A DNA stretch of 10,913 bases from Actinomycetota bacterium (GTDB lineage: Bacteria; Actinomycetota; Actinomycetes; S36-B12): contig WLHM01000019.1 of the NCBI GenBank assembly GCA_009702725.1, forward strand, positions 1-10,913, written 5' to 3'. This document shows positions 1-5,985 of this stretch, in pieces. The number at the start of each line of letters is the position of its first letter. The stretch's first letter is position 1. A program made the position numbers and the translations under genes. Below the pieces are notes generated by a model. It was not told the DNA's origin. It was given only the letters and a program-made list of their open reading frames with translations, and did no database searches.

Positions 1-1
1 G

Positions 2-1138
2 AACTCTGCATCTAAAGCGCTCGGCGGTGGGGTCATGCCCAGTCTCTCCGAGGCTATGTTGGGTGTTGATCCAGGCCAGGTAGCAAAACACTTAGGCGTT
101 GGCATTCAAGCCGGTGCGTGGATGGCCAAGGAAGCTGCCGGCGAAAAACCAACCGACGTGGCGGGCGAAGCTCGTAAAGACTACGTAGCTGCAGATATGC
201 AACGAATGGTGGCCCGCAAAAACAAGACGGGCATGTTTAAGTCCGCAGCTGTTAAGGCGCTGGCCGCAAAGAAGCTCGGCGATGCGGTTCAAGATGGAGG
301 GCATCGGGCAACATACGAGGGCACGATGGAAGAGTCTGAGAAGCTTAATGAGGCGCGCCCTGAAACCAGCGGCCTGACAAAAGCAATGCAGATTGCCGCT
401 TTGCCAGGTCAGGCGCTCAACAAAACTGGCCAAACAATCACGGGTGCAGATGGTGAAGAAGACCTACTTAAGGGCAACCTGAAAACTGCAGCAGCAGTCT
501 CCGCCTTAGGCCTCGGCACCCAAGCAGCCACAGCTGGCCTAGCAACCGCCGGCCATATTGTGGCTCCAGGATTGGGCGGCATCACAGCGTCCACCGCGGT
601 TAAAGGCACCGGGTATGCAGCCAGGGCCGCCGGAACACTGCTATCAAAACCCTTCCAATGGATGGGTGGCAATAAACAAGATCAGGCTGACGCCTTCGAC
701 AAACACCTTGACGGCGGCAGTGCCGAAGAGCGCGACGCCGGCACCGCCCAGACCCAAGCCGGCAGCATTTTGCATCGAGGTTTTAGGTCACGGGGTCAAG
801 CAACCGGTGAAGGTGGCGTTGGCTGGGAGAAGTCCGGTGCTAAAACAGCAGACCCCGCCCCGGTCGCCGGCGAAAGCTATAAAGAGGGCGGCATCACCGG
901 CTGGCTTAAGGGGTTGTGGAGCTCAGGTAAGCACCAAGCTAAGACCGAGGCTTCACATGCTGTCGATGACGTGAAGACCACCGCACTTAATGCGCGCAAG
1001 ACTGCCGTTGACGCCAAGGATTCAGCCAAGGGATTCGGCAGCAGGATCAAGGACACACTCTCCTCATGGTGGTCGAAGTTGACCGGTCCCAAAAAACCGG
1101 CTGAAGAGGATCAAGGCGTAGAGATGACCTCAAGGTAA
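2..1138 (+). CDS. Ala/Gly/Lys-rich hypothetical protein, 5'-partial
   Basis: I do not recognise this gene. The frame is open from base 2. The first ATG (35) has a G-rich stretch only 2 nt upstream, too close for a normal ribosome site, so the gene probably begins outside the window. Counted from ATG 35 the protein has 367 residues and no cysteine, and no signal peptide is visible. Residues 1-140 are helical and charged. Residues 149-203 form a long Ala/Gly/Thr-rich, weakly hydrophobic stretch like glycine-zipper or membrane-inserting segments. Residues 210-290 are polar, Gly-rich and probably disordered. Residues 291-350 form Ala/Lys/Asp amphipathic helical repeats (LEA- or apolipoprotein-like) ending in a Trp-rich patch (SSWWSKL, 343-349). 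The composition suggests the C-terminal part of a larger secreted, toxin-like or contractile-injection-associated protein. That is only an inference from composition; the missing N-terminus would decide it. Confidence 0.6.
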   Translation, partial: NSASKALGGGVMPSLSEAMLGVDPGQVAKHLGVGIQAGAWMAKEAAGEKPTDVAGEARKDYVAADMQRMVARKNKTGMFKSAAVKALAAKKLGDAVQDGGHRATYEGTMEESEKLNEARPETSGLTKAMQIAALPGQALNKTGQTITGADGEEDLLKGNLKTAAAVSALGLGTQAATAGLATAGHIVAPGLGGITASTAVKGTGYAARAAGTLLSKPFQWMGGNKQDQADAFDKHLDGGSAEERDAGTAQTQAGSILHRGFRSRGQATGEGGVGWEKSGAKTADPAPVAGESYKEGGITGWLKGLWSSGKHQAKTEASHAVDDVKTTALNARKTAVDAKDSAKGFGSRIKDTLSSWWSKLTGPKKPAEEDQGVEMTSR

Positions 1139-1168
1139 TTGCACCCGGCCGCAGAGCCACTGACAAGA

Positions 1169-1181
1169 AGGTGATTCACCT
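1169..1181. promoter_or_regulatory. 13-bp perfect odd palindrome (possible operator)
   Basis: The arms AGGTGA and TCACCT flank a single central T, between the left-edge gene and the secreted-protein gene that starts at 1254. No T-tract follows, so it is not a normal intrinsic terminator. With six-base arms it could be chance or a small operator. Confidence 0.25.
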
Positions 1182-1253
1182 GGCGCTGTGCATGCCGGTC
1201 GCGTGAAACCGCAAATGACCAGATATTTCAACAGATCCTGATAGCGTTCAGGA

Positions 1254-1865
1254 ATGCGCACCCGAATCGCGGCCATGATCGCTAACCCACTGCTCACCCT
1301 GGCTCTAGCCACTTCATCTTTTGCCGCCACCACTTTATTGGCCCCTGCCGCCATGGCCGCCAACACGACAACTATTACCTTCAATGTGGTCGGCTGCGAC
1401 GGTTGCACCATCCAGCCCGCGCAGTGGCTCAAAGGTAAATCGGGTGCGCCCTACGAGGGGAAAACTGTCACGGTAGTCAATGGTGTTGCGACCGCAACTG
1501 TGCCAACGGCAAAAACTAAAGGCATGAGCTTTAACTTCACCGCGCCTTGGGCCGTCAATCAAAATGCACTGCAGAACATCGTCATTCAATATAAAGGTGT
1601 CCCCGCCGGAACCCTGCCCACGCGAGCGGAGGCACTTGATTCAACGAAAGCATCGGGTTGCTGGGCCGGTACCAAATCTGGGAATGTCACGATCCAGGTA
1701 AACGTTGGACGAGTGACCATGGAGGGCTTCCCGGCAAGTGTCGGTAAGGGGCCGTACCCGCTGGTTTATGTCGTACCACCTATAACGGCCCAAAAAGTAT
1801 TTGAACCGACATACAAGGGCACGATCGGCAATCAGCAAGGTGCCTTGCCATGTGAGGGAAGTTAA
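1254..1865 (+). CDS. small secreted protein of unknown function
   Basis: The 203-residue protein has an Arg-containing N-terminus, a hydrophobic core (residues 8-30) and a likely signal-peptidase site after AMA, near residue 35. The mature part is rich in Thr, Val and Gly with alternating hydrophobic residues, suggesting a small beta-sandwich. It has four cysteines (48, 51, 136, 200). The first two form a C-x-x-C within VVGCDGCT; the last lies three residues from the C-terminus. Two disulfides are likely outside the cell. I recognise no family. ATG 1254 is chosen because the signal peptide starts there; ATG 1275 would also leave a usable signal. The ribosome site is weak (AGG, close to the start). 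The gene ends 28 nt before idi and may share its transcript, with no obvious functional link. Confidence 0.75.
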   Translation: MRTRIAAMIANPLLTLALATSSFAATTLLAPAAMAANTTTITFNVVGCDGCTIQPAQWLKGKSGAPYEGKTVTVVNGVATATVPTAKTKGMSFNFTAPWAVNQNALQNIVIQYKGVPAGTLPTRAEALDSTKASGCWAGTKSGNVTIQVNVGRVTMEGFPASVGKGPYPLVYVVPPITAQKVFEPTYKGTIGNQQGALPCEGS

Positions 1866-1893
1866 ACACTTCATTCCGGATTATGGATCTTTG

Positions 1894-2499
1894 ATGGCAG
1901 ATACTGAATTAGTAGTCCTGCTTTATCCTGACGGAACAGTGGCGGGCAGCCTGGATAAGTCACTCGTCCACCACAGCGAAACTCCCCTGCACCTCGCGTT
2001 CTCCTGCTACGTCTTTGACACTGATAACCGGCTGCTGATGAGCCAGCGCGCACTATCGAAGTTAACGTTCCCCGGGCTTTGGACCAACTCAGTCTGCGGG
2101 CATCCACTTCCCGGCGAAACAGTTGAGGCGGCAGCTGCGCGGCGCTGCAAAGACGAACTCGGCCTAGTGCTAACCGATCTGCGGCTTATCCTGCCAACAT
2201 TTGCATACCGAGCCGAAATGAATGGGCTCGTCGAAAATGAAATGTGCCCGGTATTGATGGCGATTGTTGCCCCAGGTGCATTGACTACACCGGACCCAGC
2301 CGAAGTCGAGGCCACCAACTGGGTGCCCTGGGCCGAGGTCGTGCGCGATACCCAGAGCGGGACCTTGGCCTTGTCCCCTTGGTGCCTGACGCAAATTGAC
2401 TTGTTAGACCAACTCGGGCCTGAGCCGGCCGGCTGGCCGACTGGCGCTGTTGAGTTACTACCTGCGGCCCTGCGCACGGATGGCGACATTCATACCTAG
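1894..2499 (+). CDS. idi: isopentenyl-diphosphate delta-isomerase, type I
   Basis: This cytosolic Nudix-fold enzyme interconverts isopentenyl and dimethylallyl diphosphate, balancing the two C5 units for isoprenoids such as quinones, carotenoids and polyprenols. The 201-residue product shows the family motifs clearly. The metal-binding histidines are H26 and H33 in the HHSETPLH segment, matching E. coli H25 and H32. The catalytic cysteine is C68 in TNSVCGHP, with metal ligand H70. RRCKDELG (83-90) is the Nudix-like helix, and E114 and E116 in VENEMCPV are the second catalytic/metal pair. Nothing essential is missing. The start is ATG 1894, which gives the normal family length and places the first conserved residues correctly. 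TTG 1891 is next to it, and a longer reading from TTG 1801 would overlap the upstream gene. The idi gene is probably read through from the secreted-protein gene. Confidence 0.95.
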   Translation: MADTELVVLLYPDGTVAGSLDKSLVHHSETPLHLAFSCYVFDTDNRLLMSQRALSKLTFPGLWTNSVCGHPLPGETVEAAAARRCKDELGLVLTDLRLILPTFAYRAEMNGLVENEMCPVLMAIVAPGALTTPDPAEVEATNWVPWAEVVRDTQSGTLALSPWCLTQIDLLDQLGPEPAGWPTGAVELLPAALRTDGDIHT

Positions 2500-2572
2500 C
2501 CTCGGACTCATCCACACCGCAATCGGGGGTTTCACCACCTCCGAGCTTGCTGGCGTTCAAACTGCCTAGAGG

Positions 2573-2585
2573 TAGTATTAGAAAT
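2573..2585 (+). promoter_or_regulatory. possible -10 box of a leaderless promoter
   Basis: TAGTAT (2573-2578) lies 7 nt before ATG 2586, so transcription would begin at or next to the start codon. Leaderless transcripts are common in actinobacteria. No convincing -35 box is seen; TTGCTG (2547-2552) is 20 nt upstream, which is too far. The nearest ribosome-site-like sequence, AGAGG (2568-2572), is 13 nt from the ATG, too far to work well. Confidence 0.35.
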
Positions 2586-3455
2586 ATGTTGAATTCAAAC
2601 GTAGGTATCTGGGGCAATGGTAATTGGCTAGATCCTGCTCGCCGAACAGAGGCGTGCGAGGTGGCAGCGGAGATAGAAGAACTCGGTTACGGAAGCCTCT
2701 GGCTCTCCGCGGGTTTTGGTGAAGGTATGCCGAGTGTGTTCGGTGATCTCTTGGCAGCAACAAAGCACATGACAGTAGCCAGCGGCATTTTAAGTATTTG
2801 GCACTCCACCGCCGCCGATACGACCAGCGCCTTTAACTCCCTCGAGCAGCTGCACCCTGGCCGATTCTTATTGGGATTGGGCGCCAGCCACGGCCGCATC
2901 GTTGAGGCGTCAAACCAAACCTATGAGCGGCCATTCAGCCGCATGGTCAACTACCTAGATGAGCTAGATGTGCAGCAACCATCGGTGCCACATGACCGGC
3001 TTGTGCTGGCGGCACTCGGCCCGCGAATGCTGAAATTGGCTTCGGAACGCTCCTCGGGTGCGCACCCGTATTTCGTACCTGTTGAGTACACCGCTTTTGC
3101 TCGCGAAGTGATGGGCTCGAATGCGCAGTTGATACCTGAGCAAGGAGTGGTGCTCGAGACGGATCCGCAATTGGCTAGAGCGATTGCTCGAAACCACATG
3201 GAGCTCTACCTAGGGTTGCCCAACTACACTAATAACTTGATCCGCCTTGGGTTCAGTGAAGATGACATCCGCGATGGCGGCAGTGACCACTTAGTTGACG
3301 CCATAGTCGCTTGGGGCGATCTCGACGCAATAGCCGAGCGGGTTGCCGCCCAGCTCGCGGCGGGCGCAGATTCGGTCTGCGTGCAGGTATTGAACGGTGA
3401 CTCATCCGAATTTCCACGCCAGCAGTACAGTGACTTAGCAAAGGTGTTGTTCTAA
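2586..3455 (+). CDS. LLM-class F420-dependent oxidoreductase (TIGR03620/MSMEG_4141-like)
   Basis: This 289-residue protein belongs to the luciferase-like monooxygenase superfamily (TIM barrel, F420- or FMN-dependent). The N-terminal VGIW strand, the AAEIEELGYGSLWL helix-strand (about residues 28-42), the LLAATKHMTVASGI strand and especially PGRFLLGLGASHGRIVE (about 98-114) are typical. The opening segment and GLGxSH resemble the actinobacterial MSMEG_4141 group of probable F420 oxidoreductases. I assign this from memory of the family pattern, not from a search. LAALGPRMLKLA (about 142-153) is the usual later barrel strand. The substrate is unknown. ATG 2586 is preferred over TTG 2547 because the family normally begins just before VGIW. 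It is separated from idi by 86 nt holding a possible promoter, so it may be its own unit. Confidence 0.85.
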   Translation: MLNSNVGIWGNGNWLDPARRTEACEVAAEIEELGYGSLWLSAGFGEGMPSVFGDLLAATKHMTVASGILSIWHSTAADTTSAFNSLEQLHPGRFLLGLGASHGRIVEASNQTYERPFSRMVNYLDELDVQQPSVPHDRLVLAALGPRMLKLASERSSGAHPYFVPVEYTAFAREVMGSNAQLIPEQGVVLETDPQLARAIARNHMELYLGLPNYTNNLIRLGFSEDDIRDGGSDHLVDAIVAWGDLDAIAERVAAQLAAGADSVCVQVLNGDSSEFPRQQYSDLAKVLF

Positions 3456-3464
3456 CTCACTTTG

Positions 3465-3474
3465 TGTACGTACA
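3465..3474. promoter_or_regulatory. 10-bp perfect palindrome (possible operator)
   Basis: TGTACGTACA lies in the 74-nt gap before the secreted Cys/Pro-rich protein gene. No good sigma-70 promoter is apparent beside it. A 10-bp palindrome can occur by chance, so this is only a candidate regulatory site. Confidence 0.2.
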
Positions 3475-3529
3475 GGTGGATTGTCAGGGGTGCCAACTAG
3501 TTTGGTGAAATGAATCCAGAGGTAATGCC

Positions 3530-4756
3530 ATGAATGGTAAGAGTTGGTTGACCGGCTCGTTCCTCGTCGGGATCTGCAGTCTCGCCCTGGCGGTACCCGC
3601 TTTCGGTGTTGACGCCGATCCGACCCCCGCACCGATCCCGAGTGCTAGTAGCACTCCAGTTCCAGAGCCGACACCTACCCCAACACCTAGTTCGAGCGCA
3701 ACTACGACTACCCCGTTACCGCATGAGATCTTGATGGCCACGCCTTCAGCAACACCAACCCCCTCGACGAATTCTTATGGTGAGGTATGCCCGACCGTTT
3801 ACGGCTCATGGACCCGCGGCTGCCCAACCGTGCCAAACCCCGATCCGGGCTGTGTCACCGGTCGCGGCCTATGCCCAGGTGAGCATGCCGGGTGGGCGCT
3901 GGTTGATGAAAATGGCAACGTCACCGGAGGCGTAATAGTTTGTACTCCAGAAGTCTGCGGGGCAAACAGCCCGCTGGTACCAGGCAACCCGGGCTATGGC
4001 GGAGGCTACTGGGCCGGCCAGCGCCTTGTTTTGCAAACTGTGCAGGATCCAGTCGAGGCGGCCGCCGCCGCAAATGGCATTGGTAATGTCGCTGGTTACA
4101 GCAGCGGGGCCCGCTACAACTTCGCAACCGGGCAGTGGACCCTCCAAGCTGGTAACGACACCTACAACATGGCAATCGCCTACCCATCGGGAAGCGATCA
4201 TTTGACATTAATCTACGGCGGGTCTGAAGAGACACCAGCCACTTCAAGCACTCGGCCCGGTGGCACGCCAAGTGGTGAGCCAGGTGAGGAACCACAGGCG
4301 CCGAGCGCAACTTGGATTGCTCTCAGTCAAAGTTTTGTACCGCCAACCACATTGCAGGCAGAGTATCCAGTGGTGATTACCGAAGCGGCCGCTGAGCGTC
4401 GCATAGACCTGGCCGCCCAACTCGTTTCTTCACTCGGCTACGGCCAGATTGGGTCGGCGGTTGACCAGGCCAAGCGCTTGCAGTGGGTATATATCTGGTC
4501 AGGGCTGCGCGCCCTTCCCGAAGATGAGCGCGCCGCGGTGCGTGAAGATCTTCGGACCACCGCTATCAATAGTGGAGCCGAGCGAGACTTGGTGACCATG
4601 GCAGCAGGTTTGACTCGGCTGGATCTAGCCACCACTGTCGCACAAGCGGTAACCGATGGATCCTCATCGGCGACCACACCGGCACAACAGATCAGTTGCA
4701 TTAATGCGCTGACTATTGGCCGCGTGCGGGTCGCACGCGCTGCCTGCACTTCATAG
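3530..4756 (+). CDS. secreted Cys-containing protein with Pro/Thr/Ser-rich linker
   Basis: The function is not recognised. The 408-residue protein starts at ATG 3530 with a good ribosome site (AGAGGT, 3518-3523, 6 nt spacing). Residues 1-26 are a Sec-type signal peptide (cleavage probably after AFG). Residues 28-83 are a low-complexity Pro/Thr/Ser/Ala linker typical of actinobacterial wall-associated or extracellular proteins, and a likely target for O-mannosylation. Residues 84-230 form a Gly/Tyr-rich domain with cysteines at 87, 98, 108, 115, 138 and 143, including GWALVDENGNVTGG and the pair VCTPEVCG. A second Pro/Gly linker (231-258) leads to a helical C-terminal domain (270-400) with cysteines at 390 and 406. 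Eight mature cysteines fit four disulfides. No transmembrane anchor or LPXTG sorting motif is visible, so it is probably released or held non-covalently. It ends 8 nt from the convergent DsbA-family gene. Confidence 0.8.
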   Translation: MNGKSWLTGSFLVGICSLALAVPAFGVDADPTPAPIPSASSTPVPEPTPTPTPSSSATTTTPLPHEILMATPSATPTPSTNSYGEVCPTVYGSWTRGCPTVPNPDPGCVTGRGLCPGEHAGWALVDENGNVTGGVIVCTPEVCGANSPLVPGNPGYGGGYWAGQRLVLQTVQDPVEAAAAANGIGNVAGYSSGARYNFATGQWTLQAGNDTYNMAIAYPSGSDHLTLIYGGSEETPATSSTRPGGTPSGEPGEEPQAPSATWIALSQSFVPPTTLQAEYPVVITEAAAERRIDLAAQLVSSLGYGQIGSAVDQAKRLQWVYIWSGLRALPEDERAAVREDLRTTAINSGAERDLVTMAAGLTRLDLATTVAQAVTDGSSSATTPAQQISCINALTIGRVRVARAACTS

Positions 4757-4764
4757 CTCAGGCT

Positions 4765-5415
4765 CTAAACACTCGACTTATCTAGCGGTGACTCGAGCGC
4801 CTTGGTAATTGTCTCGACGAATACCTCAAAGGGCTGGGCCCCAGAAATCCCATATTTGCGATCAAAAACAAAGAACGGAACCCCGGTTGCACCAAACTGC
4901 GCTGCCATCTCGAGGTCAGCCGCCACCGCACTTCGATACGAGCCAGCGGTAATTACCTCACGTGCACCTTCAGTATCCAAACCAGCAGCGCTCACGAATG
5001 CCATTAGTTCATCGACAGTGAATATCGGACGCGCATTTTCGAAATAGCCACTGAAAATCCCTTCGAGGAGCGCTTGTCCGCTGCCCTGCTGTTGCGCCCA
5101 CAAAATCAACTGGTGAGCCACAGCGGTATTACCTCTTTGAGTTTCAAGTAAGCGCATTGTCAGGCCTTCGGTTGCCCCCGCTGAGTCAACCTGCCCGAGC
5201 ATGCTCCTTACCCCCGCCGGATCCAAGCCGTACTTGCTCGCCAACAAATCGACCGTGAGCCCACCTTCGGAAATCGCCCCGGGATCGAGTTGAAATGCTC
5301 GATGAACGACTTCAAGTTCAGATAGCTCCGGCAGTGCCGCGATTGCCCGTTCCAGCCGCCGCTTGCCGATGAAACACCAGGGGCAAACAACATCCGCCCA
5401 AACCTCAATGATCAC
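4765..5415 (-). CDS. DsbA-family (FrnE-type) thiol oxidoreductase
   Basis: The 216-residue thioredoxin-fold protein has a helical insertion. The redox motif CPWC is at residues 11-14, directly after the first strand (EVWADVV), and the next helix starts with FIGKRRLE. This arrangement is typical of the FrnE/DsbA subfamily (2-hydroxychromene-isomerase-like). NTAVAHQL (96-103) is a conserved helix of the family. GVPFFVF carries the cis-proline (P180), and GISGAQP (189-195) follows. There is no signal peptide, so it is probably cytoplasmic, acting on thiol substrates or small molecules. FrnE homologues occur both in general oxidative-stress settings and in natural-product clusters. It starts with GTG at 5415 and has a weak ribosome site. 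It faces the cysteine-containing secreted protein with only 8 nt between the stops, and is divergent from the two small Cys peptide genes. Confidence 0.9.
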   Translation of the reverse strand: MIIEVWADVVCPWCFIGKRRLERAIAALPELSELEVVHRAFQLDPGAISEGGLTVDLLASKYGLDPAGVRSMLGQVDSAGATEGLTMRLLETQRGNTAVAHQLILWAQQQGSGQALLEGIFSGYFENARPIFTVDELMAFVSAAGLDTEGAREVITAGSYRSAVAADLEMAAQFGATGVPFFVFDRKYGISGAQPFEVFVETITKALESPLDKSSV

Positions 5416-5451
5416 GCATCAAGCCTAACGGGGCTGCTGCAGAAAGTTCCA

Positions 5452-5498
5452 TTGAACCCTAGGTAAATGGCGTTTTGTGACGTACCGTTGAACTAGGT
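5452..5498. repeat. imperfect direct repeat in the divergent upstream region
   Basis: TTGAAC-CC-TAGGT (5452-5464) and TTGAAC-TAGGT (5488-5498) are two copies of the same box, 36 bp apart start to start. They lie between the divergent DsbA-type gene and the first peptide gene. They could be binding sites for a regulator of one or both. A hairpin-like CCCG-TT-CGGG follows at about 5500-5509. I find no clear -35/-10 pair for the first peptide gene here. Confidence 0.3.
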
Positions 5499-5539
5499 GC
5501 CCGTTCGGGTATTGACCCATCAAGTGATTGGAGCATCAA

Positions 5540-5701
5540 ATGCCAAGTGTCAATATTGCGACACCAGCAAGTTCAGCGCCAACCGATCGGCTCGCACTCG
5601 GTGTAGTGTTATTGCGGCAGGATATGGCCAGTATCAGCGGCACCGCAAACCCATCTTGGAACAGCCATCCTTGTATCTGCTTTGAGGGTAGTGACGAGTA
5701 A
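5540..5701 (+). CDS. small RiPP-precursor-like peptide, copy 1
   Basis: A 53-codon gene, ATG 5540 to TAA 5701, with a strong ribosome site (GGAG 5530-5533, 6 nt spacing). The first 20 residues contain PASSAPTDRLAL (9-20) and match the downstream paralogue at 15 of 20 positions. The middle (21-44) differs, but R26, A30, S33, T35, P38 and S39 are kept without a gap. The C-terminus is C45-I-C47-F48-E-G-S-D-E. There is no signal peptide or strong hydrophobic stretch. A conserved N-terminal leader, a variable middle and a Cys-containing C-terminus are what RiPP precursors look like, but I know no family with this exact pattern. Alternatives are a metal-binding C-x-C peptide or a signalling peptide. 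Homology to the next gene, including the start context, is the main reason to believe it is translated. Confidence 0.72.
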   Translation: MPSVNIATPASSAPTDRLALGVVLLRQDMASISGTANPSWNSHPCICFEGSDE

Positions 5702-5722
5702 ACTCCCCGCGGGCTACGACGT

Positions 5723-5775
5723 GTGTTGGGTTGTTACAAGAAAAATGTCGATATATATTTATAACAACCCACCAC
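5723..5775. promoter_or_regulatory. 14-bp inverted repeat flanking a promoter (operator candidate)
   Basis: The left arm is 5723-5736 and the right arm 5762-5775. The inner ten pairs (TGGGTTGTTA against TAACAACCCA) are perfect, then come one mismatch and three further pairs. The 25-nt centre is A/T-rich and contains the promoter spacer and -10 box. The left arm ends in the -35 box and the right arm covers the expected transcription start, the usual position for a repressor. It could instead form an RNA hairpin in read-through transcripts from copy 1, but no T-tract follows, so it is a poor intrinsic terminator. Confidence 0.55.
5731..5759 (+). promoter_or_regulatory. sigma-70-type promoter for peptide gene copy 2
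   Basis: TTGTTA (5731-5736) and TATATT (5754-5759) are separated by 17 nt, the optimal spacing, in an A/T-rich island unlike the surrounding DNA. Transcription would start near 5766, giving a leader of about 50 nt before ATG 5815. It is the most consensus-like promoter I found by eye in the window. Confidence 0.55.
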
Positions 5776-5814
5776 TCAACTAATAGCTTCACGACTACAA
5801 GATCGGAGCATCAA

Positions 5815-5985
5815 ATGCCAATTATCAATGTTGCGGCACCCGCAAGTTCAGCGCCAACTGATCGGCTTGCACTTGTTATTGCATCGGTGCGCCCAGGTGT
5901 GGCAGGTAACAGCGAAACCCTCAGCCCATCGGGCATGTACATCGGGGGGCAGGTATGCAATTGCTTTGGGGGCACTAACGACTAG
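5815..5985 (+). CDS. small RiPP-precursor-like peptide, copy 2
   Basis: A 56-codon gene, ATG 5815 to TAG 5985. Its ribosome site and start context (GGAGCATCAAATG) are identical to those of copy 1, which fixes the start; the same frame could be read from TTG 5731, but that would include the promoter. The leader again has PASSAPTDRLAL at residues 9-20. R26, A30, S33, T35, P38 and S39 match copy 1 position for position. A three-residue length difference follows, and then C48-N-C50-F51-G-G-T-N-D at the C-terminus. Differences from copy 1 in the leader codons include four synonymous third-base changes, which suggests selection on the protein. The stop overlaps the stop of the convergent DUF2207 gene within CTAG. 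Function is unknown; a modified peptide precursor is the best guess. Confidence 0.75.
   Translation: MPIINVAAPASSAPTDRLALVIASVRPGVAGNSETLSPSGMYIGGQVCNCFGGTND

Noticed and set aside
1801..1893. N-terminal extension of idi from TTG 1801
   Set aside because: It overlaps the end of the secreted-protein gene, adds residues with no counterpart in the family, and ATG 1894 gives the expected length and motif positions.
2501..2545. Inverted repeat CTCGGA/TCCGAG after idi, considered as a terminator
   Set aside because: The arms are six bases, 33 nt apart, with no T-tract; it does not look like an intrinsic terminator.
4757..4764. Terminator between the convergent secreted-protein and DsbA-type genes
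   Set aside because: Only 8 nt separate the stops and no hairpin fits; any terminator would have to lie inside coding sequence.
5497..5685. Alternative 62-codon plus-strand frame over peptide copy 1
   Set aside because: It has no homologue in copy 2; the frame starting at 5540 does, with conserved start context and motifs.
5706..5713. CCCGCGGG palindrome just after peptide copy 1, considered as a terminator
   Set aside because: It has four-base arms, no loop and no following T-tract; it is more likely chance in a G/C-rich stretch.
5731..5814. Upstream extension of peptide copy 2 from TTG 5731
   Set aside because: This stretch contains the promoter and the inverted repeat, and copy 1 has no homologous sequence before its ATG.
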